A stretch of 64,000 nucleotides of DNA, from the NCBI RefSeq assembly GCF_048564905.1, contig NC_133018.1, positions 3,410,001 through 3,474,000 of the forward strand, written 5' to 3'. The translations under genes were made by a program, and so were the position numbers. This DNA comes from Vicugna pacos. Lineage: Eukaryota > Chordata > Mammalia > Artiodactyla > Camelidae. The notes beneath the pieces are model-generated. The model ran no database searches, had not been told where the DNA came from, and was given only the letters and a program-made list of their open reading frames with translations. Position 1 is the first letter of the stretch; every line of letters starts with the position of its first letter. This document shows positions 36,741 to 46,515 of the stretch, piece by piece.

Positions 36741-37024
36741 GGTTCATCGTGGGTTCGGGGACGTTGATTTGCATTTAATACAATATTACACCCGGATGTA
36801 AGGTGTCCTGAATCCTGGGGTTTTTGGTGCTCTCGCTTAAATTTTGCACCCAGAGGAGCGCCTCCCTCGCCTGCCTCTAGTCACAGCCGCATTGGCCATC
36901 CCGTCAGTTTGATCTCTTACGGGTGTTGTGGGAGTTTCAATCTAGGCGGAGCAGTTCCTCTCCTTGGTGCGCTGCTCTGCTGAGCTATATTTTTAGAAAT
37001 CTTGGCCAGTAATCTAATCACAGG

Positions 37025-37190
37025 GATCATAGCTAACGCTTAGATAGCGCTTGCTGAGTGCCGGGCCTCCTTTACGCTTTTTGCATACATCGACGCATTT
37101 GATTCTCCCAGTAACCCGGTCAGTCTGGGGCCACAGGGCAGGAGGCTTGCAGCTGGTCGGGAGTCCAGGGTCTCGACCTCCTGGGCAGAA
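37025..37190. repeat. MIR/L2-type relic upstream of the SLC5-like gene
   Basis: 'atagcgcttgctgagtgccg ... gcatttgattctcccagtaa' is typical of a MIR core in sense orientation. Confidence 0.55.
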
Positions 37191-37261
37191 TTCTGTGGTC
37201 CCAAGTTTAGTTCAGTGCTGTCCAGAAGAAGTATAATGTGAATCACAGATGTTATGATTTC

Positions 37262-38335
37262 CCCCCCTCAGCTTGATTGAGGTATGAGTGAGAAATAAAA
37301 GTTGTACGTTTAAGGTGTACAGCATAAATGTTTGATACAGGTGTACATTGTGAAATAATGACTATAATCAAGCTAATTAACCTGTCAGTCACCTCAGTTG
37401 CATTTTGTGTGTGTCACGTGAGAACACTTGAGACCCCTCATAGCACACTTCAAGTGTACAATACATTACTAACTATAGTCACAGTGCTGTACCTTAGGTC
37501 TTGAGAACTTAACTCCTCTTATAACTGGAAGTTTGTGTCCTTTGATCAGTATCTCCCCTTTTCATCCCCTCCTTTCTGCTCTGTTATTGTGAGTTTTGCT
37601 TTGTTTGTTTGTTAAGAGTTCACATGTAAGTGAGCTCACGCAACATTTGTCTTTCTGTGCCTGGTTTATTTCATTCAGCATAATGTCCTCCATGTTCATC
37701 CATGTTATTACAAATGGCAGGATTTCACATTTCTTCATTCATCTGTCCAAGGACACTTAGACTAGTAACCATCTCCTGGTTACCATAAATAATGCTGCAG
37801 TGCACATAGGAGGGCAGATACCACTTTGAGATAGTGATTTCATTTCATCTGGCTCTATACCAAGAAGTGGGATTGTGGGATCATATGATAATTCCATTTT
37901 TCCTGTTTTGAGGACCCTCTATGCTGTTTTCCATAATGGCTGCACCAATTTACATTCCCACCAACAGTGGACTGGTATCCGCCTTTCTCCATATACTTGC
38001 CAGCACTTATTATCTTCTGACTTTCTGGTAATAGCCATCCTCACAGGTGCGAGGTGATATCTCATTGTGATTTTGATTTACATTTTCTCGATGATTAGTG
38101 ATGTTGAGCATCTTTTCATAGACCTGTTGGCTATTTGTATGTCTTCTTTGGAAAAATGTCTATCTTGGGTGTTTGCCCAATTTTTAATTGAGTTGTTTTT
38201 TTTGCTATTGAGTTGTATGAGTTCCTTACATATTTTGGATATTAATCCCTTAACAGATACATCATTTGCAAATATTTTCTTTCATTCTGTAGGTTACTTT
38301 TTCATTTTATTGTTTCCTTTGTCAGAAAAATTAAA
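37262..38335 (-). repeat. L1 LINE 3' half, antisense
   Basis: Reverse-complement L1M 3' UTR ('gcttgattgaggtatgagtg', 'taactatagtcacagtgctg'), then the ORF2 end ('ttccataatggctgcaccaa', 'ccaccaacagtggactggta'). Broken, mid-age. Confidence 0.8.
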
Positions 38336-38460
38336 AATTTCCAGTAGCCACATTAAAAAAAGTAATGTGAAATTAATTTAAATGATAAATTTATTTTAAG
38401 CCAATATGTTCAAAATAGTAACATTTCAATATGTATTCAATGTAAAGGTTGTTGAGATAC

Positions 38461-38925
38461 TGTAAGAGAAAAAGGACAAATCTGACTCCATACTAGATCT
38501 GTTCCTTTAGCTTTAACCCAGTGCTCTGTTTACTGGGCTGGTTTTCCACCTTTTGTAAAAGAATGTTGCCTAAAGCCTGAAGTATACAGGACAGCCTATT
38601 GTCAAGGCTCTGACCTTTAGGGTATTAACCCTTTTGCATTCATAGAAAGATGAAAAGTTGCAGAATAGAAAGTAACATTTGTTTTGTTGGAGGTTTACAG
38701 GGACACCGTGGCCTGACCCACATGGACAGCTGCAAGAACAAAGGATTCCAACAGGGAGAAGTTTGCAAGAAAGTCACCTCCTCCCCTTTTTCATAGTACA
38801 TTAGTTGGCCATCTTCTCTGTCCGCCCACTTTCTGAATAAAATTGCTATTTCTTGCCCCAGCATCTCATCTTCTGATTTATTGGCCTGTCCTTGGGTGAG
38901 CAGAACGAATTTGTACTTGGTAACA
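38461..38925 (+). mobile_element. Solo LTR fossil, probably class I ERV
   Basis: 465 bases with TG...CA ends (tgtaagag ... ggtaaca), an AATAAA signal near 38836 and LTR-like composition. A 4-base flank, atac/atat, fits a slightly changed target-site duplication. It splits the hAT relic and is therefore younger than it. No internal viral region is adjacent. Confidence 0.7.
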
Positions 38926-39012
38926 ATATTTTACATTCTTTTTTCCACATTAGGTCTTTGAAATGTGTCTATTTTACACTTACAGCACATCTCAATTTAC
39001 ATGCTAACTTTT

Positions 39013-39101
39013 TTTTTTTTTAAATGGAGGTACTGGGGATTGAACCCAGGATCTCATGCATGCTAAGCACACGCTCTACCACTGAGCTATACCCTACCCA
39101 C
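39013..39101 (-). mobile_element. Camelid tRNA-Ala-derived SINE, short-tailed form
   Basis: The head alone (about 75 bases, strong A and B boxes) joins directly to a T-run on the plus strand, without the attaggtttattta tail of the other copies. A perfect 15-base duplication, tacatgctaactttt, lies at 38998-39012 and 39102-39116. Confidence 0.9.
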
Positions 39102-39145
39102 TACATGCTAACTTTTCATTAGAGATACTTGATCTGTCTTTAAGA

Positions 39146-39285
39146 GTATTTTTCTTTTCGGAAAGAGGTAATTAGGTTTACATATTTATTTATTTATTTT
39201 TAATGGAGGTACTGGGGATTGAACCCAGGACCTCATGCATGCTAGGCATGTGCATGCACTCTACCACTTGAGCTATACCCTCCCA
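39146..39285 (-). mobile_element. Camelid tRNA-Ala-derived SINE (Vic-1-like), long-tailed form
   Basis: Minus-strand tRNA-Ala-like head with attaggtttacatatttatt as the plus-strand tail. The flanks tgatctgtctttaaga (39130-39145) and tgatctgtcttaaga (39286-39300) are a near-perfect target-site duplication. A short internal repeat, catgtgcatgca, lengthens the anticodon-arm region. Confidence 0.88.
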
Positions 39286-39399
39286 TGATCTGTCTTAAGA
39301 TTTAATAACATTTACAGTTGAAAAAAATAGATTTACATATCAAGTTATTCTAAACATACTTTAAAAATTTCCAGTAACTGAATGCAGTACCAAAATTTC

Positions 39400-40900
39400 A
39401 TTTTCCTTTAAGTCAAGGACAAAACCAGTTCATCTTTTTAGAAGAAATGATTTGACTTTGAAGCAAAAGCGTATCAGTTTCAAAATTACGTCTTTCCAAG
39501 TTAAGTAATTCACTAACTCTTGTTTTCAACTCAGTGTTATTAACATCGAATTCAAAGAGGTATGACATAATTTGAAAAGCATTTCTAAACTGACCGATAT
39601 CACAAAGCATTCTTCAAATTTTTCTTCAAGGCATTCTTCAAGTTTTTGCCACCAATTACATAACAGCCAGTGACAATGAAAATCTCTGACATATTGACTC
39701 ATGTTAGAAGAATGCATAAAATCATTATTATTGATTTGTATTATGAAGTTCTGATTTCAACATAAATTCATATACTTGGCCAGTTGGGTTACAAATAGCT
39801 TTTCCTTCCTTCTGACTATTCAAATTTAGCTCAGTCAGATACAGTACGTATTAGTGAGAAATAAACGTACAGATTGCTCTTGTTGGCTCTTTGATTATTG
39901 AATATTCAACAAACATTCCTTGTGTTTCAGGGAAATCTTGAATTGCAATTGACACTACAGTAATTCTTTGTAAAATTTCCAAGACTCAGCCAACGAACGC
40001 TGGCAAAGGCATATGATCGTTAAATGCATTGCCTTCTATTTCCTTCAACGGTTCCATGAAGTAGTGATGACTTCTATCCTTTGCACATACATCCTGAGTG
40101 ATTTTAACAAATGTATCTATTCATGATGCTTTTCATAAAGTCTGCTATAAAAACTAAACACAAATTTTTAAAAGCTATACCAGAGAGTGGAATAAAGCAA
40201 TAAAGGAAATATCCATCTCTGGTTTTATAATCAAATTAAATCTGGAGTCCTGACCTAACGTAGGTGGAACAGTGTTGTTGGTCGGGACAAAAACGAATTT
40301 TTTTTACATTTAGCTGAAATTCTTCTTTGATAAACGTAAAAGGTTTAAAGGATCTATGCCATAAATTTGATATTTTAGCTCATGAATTGGCAACATTTCT
40401 TCATAGGTCTGGATGTCCTTTGAGACAAAAGGTATTCAAAATATTAACTGGGCAGGGGCTCATATTACATGACTCAACTAAAGCTGAAGAGAGGTACTTG
40501 CAGACTTTCAAGTTTTGAATCCATTCATTTTCTCTTTTGTTGGAAAGGCCTTGTATTCCGTGGGCAATTGTTTTGAGGCTCAATTGAAAAAGCTTTCACT
40601 TTTTGTATCTTTTTTTACAGCATTTTCCTCATAATTTTCTAACAAATTTCCATAACTGAAATAATTTTTTGTCATCTTTCCATCCAAATTGTTTTTCTTT
40701 TTATTGTGAGAATCCAGCTGTTTTAAAGCTGGCCAAAGTTACAAACTCAAATTCTGTTAAAAATCATTACTGTTTGTTTTGGATATTTATTTCTGATTTG
40801 GGGCAATGAATTTTATAATTTTTTTCCACTGAGAGCAAACATTTTTAAAATCAAATTCACTCTGTAGTGAAATTTGAAAATTTCTCTTAATATTGTTCAC
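39400..40900 (-). pseudogene. hAT transposase-like coding remnant
   Basis: Minus-strand pieces resemble hAT transposases of the ZBED5/FAM200/GTF2IRD2 kind. TIAHGIQGLSNKRENEWIQN then LKVCKYLSSALVESCN parallels the family stretch with RRIxDLS...SLxLDESTD. A degraded RWLS motif (ASVRWLSLGN) follows, and near 39410-39560 there is a C-terminal piece NTELKTRVSELLNLERRNFE. The stretch carries multiple stops and frameshifts. It could instead be a retrocopy of a domesticated ZBED-type gene; no poly(A) tail is seen. Confidence 0.55.
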
Positions 40901-40949
40901 TTTATTAAATTTTTTTCACATACCCAACGAATAGCTCTACCTAAACATT

Positions 40950-41260
40950 ATATCCTTTAGATGAATTGGTTCTTTTGTTGTTACAAAATGACCACTTCTG
41001 TACCTGGCGATATTCTTTGCTCTGAAATAGATTTTTATGTTATTTGATTAACGTTAGCATGGTATATCTTTTTCTATCATTTTATTTTTAACCTACTTGT
41101 AACTTTTTATTTAAAGTAGAATGCTTATAGCCAGGATGTAGTTGAGTCTTGATTTTTATTTAATCAGATAATCTCTACTTTTAATTAGCGTGTTTAGACC
41201 ACCGGCATTTAATGTGAGTACTGATGTGGTCACATGTAAATATACTGTCCAACTGTTGTT
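40950..41260 (-). repeat. L1 LINE relic, antisense
   Basis: Reverse-complement L1 ORF2-like text ('taatctctacttttaattag ... agaccaccggcatttaatgt'). Short and diverged. Confidence 0.55.
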
Positions 41261-42084
41261 TTCTGTGTGTCCCTGGGTTGCTTCACAGACTGATCCAGTG
41301 AGGCTCACTGGCAAGGACAGCTTTCGAGGCCGGTGTTTGAGGTGTGCTCTGCTGCCTTTTGAGCTGTCTCTTGCCCTGGTGCTCTCTGGTAAACCGACAA
41401 GCCTGTAGCTCAGCTTATTCCTAAGAAGCTACCAGTTTCTTCTTCATTGCTCTTTACCACAGGCCCTCTTGTTTTGAACTTCCTCACACTCTGTTGCAAA
41501 TAAAATCAGCTCATTTGGGAAGGGCTCAGCGTTCTTTATTTTGCCCTGCCTCTCTCCCTGGGCAAACCCTGAGCCCCGGCTCTGGGCCGGGGGCAGGGAC
41601 AGTGGTGTCCTCTCTCTGAATAACAACCGTGTTTGGGGAGGGGGCAGTCATCAGGGGGCCTTTGATCTTGGCTTGCTTCTCCCAGCATGGAATCTCCACT
41701 TTACAAATGAGCCCGGCCAAGGGTGTGCCCGGCCAAGGCAGAGTCTGTGTGTCACAAGTGAAGCCTCAGCAGGAGAGAGCCCCCGCCTCTTGTCCGACTT
41801 ACCTGGAGCTTAGCCTCGGCACCAGGCAGCTGAGGGGTGGGGGTGGGATGAGAAATGCTGATGGGCTGGCTCTCTCAGGAAGATGCTGCCTGGACTCGGA
41901 GCTGGGTGGAGAGGGTGCCCTGTGTTCTTGGCGGCACCTACTTGGAGTGAAGTTGCCATCATATTGGGCTGGATTGGGGAGGAAGGAAAAGGACATTGTT
42001 CAAATGCTGCAGACTCACTGATCTTGCTACATTTTAGAATATTTTCCTGAATAATATTTTTAGTATGCCCTTAAGTCGGTTGCC
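41261..42084. other. Intergenic, nothing identified
   Basis: Moderately GC-rich DNA with several overlapping open frames and no motif or exon signal. Confidence 0.5.
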
Positions 42085-42806
42085 AGAGACTTTAAACACA
42101 CATATATGCACTGTAAATACATACAAAGACTATCAATATGTATATATAAAGACTATATTTTATAAAATTTACACATATAAATTTAAAAATTAACATACAA
42201 ATAATAAACACAAATATATTTCATATTATAATAATTATAAACAATATAATTTATATAATATGAATATAACTATAAATAAATGTATTATAAATAGACAAGT
42301 ATGAACATATGTTAGTGTAAATATATAACTATAAATATATGAATATATGCACTATTATAAATATATAATTATAAACAAATACCCATTTAAATATTATAAA
42401 TGTATAATTACAAACATATGAATATTTAAAGACTTTAAATATTTATATGTGAAGACTTATTTTTTAAGATTGATATATACATTTAAAATTAATATAAATA
42501 ATAAACACAAGTATATTTATGAATTATTATAAATATATGATTACAAACAATATATATCAATATAAATGTGTAACATACAAATATATTTGTGTATTATTAT
42601 AAATAATTATAAATATGTTTATATTACTATAAATATATAACTATAAACATGTTCATGCATTATAATTATAAACATTAACATATTCATATATTAATATTAA
42701 CATAAATATATTACTGTAAGTATATAACTATAAACAAATATATATTCTATAAATATATAATTGTAAATGTAAATACATATATGTAAACATTATTATAAAT
42801 ACATAT
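42085..42806. repeat. AT-rich degenerate tandem repeat region
   Basis: About 720 bases of tataaatatataactataaac-like units. A larger copy structure is visible: the segment around 42201 (ataataaacacaa, preceded by aaagactatattttataaaa) recurs around 42498 with a similar lead-in, giving a spacing of about 297 bases. Confidence 0.8.
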
Positions 42807-42850
42807 AAAACGATTTTCAAAAAAAAAAAAACAAAAAAAAAACGATTTTC
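42807..42850 (+). mobile_element. Poly(A)-only retroinsertion with target-site duplication
   Basis: The 12-mer aaaacgattttc occurs at 42807-42818 and again at 42839-42850, with only an A-run containing a single C between them. This is the footprint of L1-driven retrotransposition in which nothing but the tail was copied. Confidence 0.65.
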
Positions 42851-44039
42851 ACCATCTCAGCTGGGGAGTGGGTCTGTGGAGCCCTTGGGGTCGCTGCTCC
42901 AGAAGTAGACACCATGCCTCCCCAAGTGGTTTTTGAAAATCTAGCAGCGGGCGCCAGCTGGATCCTTACAGGACTCCCAGGGCAGGAAGACTTGGGAACA
43001 GATGCCCCTAATCAACCTCCTTTTTTAATTAAAAATAATTTTTTTTGCTGGTCCCACATTAGCTCATGGAATAAAGCTCCTGTTACCCTGAACTTTCACT
43101 TTCTGAGCCCTTGGGGTAAAGAGCGCTTGTAAGCTGGTAAGACAGTCCCCCTGGGATTGGGCTCCTCTCCGCCCCATCGCAGCACAGGGAGGACCCCGAG
43201 CCCCTTCCAGCGCTCAGCTCTCACGCCCCTTGGAGGACACAGCTTGTGCAGCAACCCTTGCGCCTGGATGGCATTTAGCAGTCTCTGGAGCCCTCCAGCG
43301 ACGAAATGTCAAAACAACCGTTTTGCGGTAGTTGGGCCACATTTCATTTGGGAAGAAGTGATGTGCGACCAGTTGGGTATGACCATCCTTTACAAGGGAG
43401 CAGATTGGGAGCTTGTTATTGAGGGACTAGACTCATTAGCCTGCATCCGTGCCCACAGGCATCCAATTTCTGGGTCCCAGCTACTGGGTCCCTTGGAAAT
43501 TCTTGATTTCTTTTCCACAGCAGGGAGAGAACTCTGTAGTCTTCGGGTTAATCTCACTCATCCTGGTGGACCCCACCCTCCACGTGGCTGATTGGAGGGA
43601 AGAACTTCTGTACCCATCCTTAGTCCCCTCCCCGCAGCGGCCAGCCCAGAGGGAGCTGCCTGTGTTCTCACTTGTGATCTGTCCCCTCCACTTTAAGCCC
43701 AGTCGGATGAGGCTTTTCAGCTGGGGGTCTGGTCACCGCACTGGCCTCGTGCTGGTCCTGGTGGCAGCTGGCTGTTTGCATCTGCAGGTCCCAGTCCCTG
43801 GAGCCCTCACCCAGTAGAGTCCAGAGGATGGCAGTAGAGAGGACAGGGTGAGCCTGGAAGTTTGGGAGAGCCCGATGCAAATACTGGACTGTCCCCTGGA
43901 AAGACCATTTTTCAAGAAATCTTCAATAAAGACCTCCCCCCACCCCCGTCACCTTTTCTGTCATGGAGAAGTGGACTCTTCCCTTTAGCTAATGGTAATT
44001 GATTTCCATCCAGACCAGGGAATTGATGTTAGAATTATA
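42851..44039. other. Intergenic, nothing identified
   Basis: GC-balanced DNA with an isolated AATAAA near 43070. It has 144- and 122-codon plus-strand open frames (43157-43591, 43449-43817) without motif, start context or splice support. Confidence 0.45.
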
Positions 44040-44400
44040 ATCTGAGACCCTTTAGGTTTTGTCTGAGGACCCGGGGCCGCAGGAGGGCGAGGTCTAGCTA
44101 AGCACCCTGAACGCACCGGCAGGCCGCCAAGTGAGGAGAGCAGAGGGCAGGCTTCACTTCTCCCTCCCTGGAGGCCCGGGGCTGGGGTGTTTAAGGGGTG
44201 AAGACTAAAGCTGCAGGGCGGTCCGAGGCCCGGGGAGCCCAGGGAAAGGTGATGGGGAAACGGTGACGTGACCGCGCGGCTCTGCGCAGGCGTGACTAAG
44301 CCACGGGCTCCGCCCCTTCAAGCTGACGACCCTCAGCACCACCCGAGGGGGGAGTTTTTACGCTCGCGCAGGCCCAGAGCAGGGCTGGGTGGGCCTATCC
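44040..44400. promoter_or_regulatory. CpG-rich patch, possible promoter
   Basis: A CpG-dense stretch with a CRE-like core (cggtgacgtgaccgcg near 44265), a GC box (ctccgcccctt near 44315) and further CG-rich text to 44365. No associated exon could be recognised on either strand. Confidence 0.4.
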
Positions 44401-45830
44401 AGTCTGAAGCAGCTCAGCTGGAACTGGACGGCTGACCCCAGGTTTCTAGGAAACACCTCAGGCAAACACCCCGCTTAGAGGACACGCCCGTCTTACAGGG
44501 ACCTGATTAGTGAAGGCAGGTGGGATGGATCTGAGCAATCATTAGCCACAGGTGCGCTCTCACAGGGGCGCCCTCAGTCCCCCATCGCTCTCACCCTAGG
44601 TGGGAATCTCGGGTGCTGAGATGGAGGGGAGGGGATGCTTAAAACCAGAGAGAGTCTCAGACCAACCAGCAGCCCTGGGGTCCAGGGCTAGATCCCAGTT
44701 CCAGGAATGACTCACCTGCAGCACGTGCTGGGTCAGCTGGGTGACAAGTCCTAGGTGCTGTGGGGACCGCTTGGTGTTGCCGTGGTCTTCTGCTAATTCT
44801 CCATCACGGGGACGGCTGGGGTCTGCAGTGGTGACCTGCTGGCGGGATGTGGGACTAACTGCCCTATGGCATCACTTCTCACTCCAGGGCCTCAACATGG
44901 AGGGAGACTTGCGGGGCCCCCAGTGGGAGCTCCCCAGGTGTTGAGTCTTTCCTGGAGATGGTGGGCCCAGGGACGGACAAGAGAAGGAGCGAGACCTCCA
45001 GGGGGTAGGGTGTATGCGGTGGGGTTTCCTACTCCTTTCCCCAGATTCTGGGTCCTTCCCTCCCTGGTCTGGGATGTGCTTGGCTTTGCCACCAGGAGTG
45101 ACTGTCTCCTTGGCAGAAGCACAGGGAGGTGTTACTGCTGCCCAGCGTGCAGGACTAGGGACAGGGCAGCCGCCAAGAGGGAGCTTGCAGTGTGTGGGGC
45201 TGCCACCCAGCTCCCAGCACCGCTGATTGGACACATCTCTTCCTGGCTCTGTGTTCAGTGATGCTCATCAGTAGCTCACCATCAGCCACATGGAAGTATT
45301 TACACCGTGAAAACTGGCAAATGCTACAAATTCGGGCTCCCTCCCAACACACACACACGCACAAGCACACGCACACGCACACGCTGTGTTGGTTGTGCAC
45401 CATTCGGGGCCACTGACTGGGAGACTGAGGCTGGAAAGTTTACTGAATTAGGGGTAGAGCTGGACAAGAACCTTGCTGTGTGAGAAGCACTGGGCTGGGG
45501 ACGGAGAGAGCAAGTGAACGTGCCCCTCCCCCCTGCCCAGGCTAAGGAGGGAGACCTAACCCTTCCTCGGAGTTGTCGGTGCACCTAGCACTGGGCACAC
45601 ACCTGGGGTTTTGCTGGCAGTGTATGAGAGCTGTAAGGAGGGCTTAGCAGTAGTAAGAGTGTCAGGGACAAAAGCGGGAAAGCCTGAGGGTGTCAAGGGT
45701 TGTAAAGATTTAGGGTAATGGAACCTGGTGCAATTCAGCACAGCAGCCACAAGAGGGAGCAGCAACACTGAAAATGTGGGGTCCTTCCGCCCCCCCCCCC
45801 CACGGGTCCCATCTCTGGGTATCACATGGA
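44401..45830. other. Intergenic, with a CA microsatellite
   Basis: GC-rich with open frames on several strands and no motif. An imperfect (CA)n/(CGCA)n tract lies at about 45346-45383. Confidence 0.5.
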
Positions 45831-45869
45831 ATAGCGTTGTTACTGCTGCATCTGTTGTTACAAAAAGTC

Positions 45870-46140
45870 ACAGTTGGAAACAACCTACGTGCCCAGTACA
45901 TACTATATATACACACATATAATAGCTATATGGAGATATACTATATATACTATATACACACATATTTCTATGCTGAATATTCAGCAACTAGGATGAATGA
46001 ACTACATTTACATACATTATTATGGCTGGATCTGAAGAACATAATCTTGAGTGAAACAGCGTAGCCAAATGATACGTACACCGTAAACCCATTATGTGAT
46101 GACAAGTACTGCATAAACCTATTTACGTAAATTGAAAAAC
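45870..46140 (+). repeat. L1 LINE 3' relic, sense
   Basis: Degraded L1 3' end text ('aacaacctacgtgcccagta', 'gaagaacataatcttgagtg'), interrupted by a TATA-rich simple repeat at 45902-45965. Confidence 0.55.
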
Positions 46141-46479
46141 TCGGAAACAAATTCAGATTTCTTACCAGAGCTCAGCGTGACCTGCTGCCTTTTCTGTGTA
46201 GGAGTTTGTTCGCTTGTGGTCTCTCCCCGCCTCCTACATGTCCGACAATGACTTTGTTGGGCTTACTTCTGGCCCACTCTGTTTCCACCCTGTTCTTGGA
46301 AAAGTAGATTGGTATCTCCACCTTGGAAAATAGTTTTGCTTAAAATGGAGACAACCAAACAACACCTACCACATGACCCAGCTGCTGCACGCCGAGGCAC
46401 AGACCCGAGAAGAACGGTAACATGTCTCCCCGGCACACAGGTCTGTAGGACTCTGCCTGGTACACGGTGTGTGAGCAAC

Positions 46480-46515
46480 AAACACTTGAATGAATGAATG
46501 AATGGATGGATGGTT
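46480..46515. repeat. Tetranucleotide repeat (GAAT/GGAT)
   Basis: tgaatgaatgaatgaatgga followed by tggatgg at the end of a MIR/L2-like piece. Confidence 0.85.

Larger units (their letters stand above)
38336..40940 (-). mobile_element. hAT-family DNA transposon relic with later insertions
   Basis: AT-rich block beginning ttccagtagccacatt. It contains degraded transposase-like coding on the minus strand (39400-40900) and has been entered by one solo LTR and two SINEs. The left border abuts an L1; the right border is uncertain. Confidence 0.55.

Noticed and set aside
39009-39102. tRNA-Ala gene
   Set aside because: The tRNA-like text is the head of a SINE bounded by target-site duplications and followed by a poly(A) tail, so it is not a functional tRNA gene.
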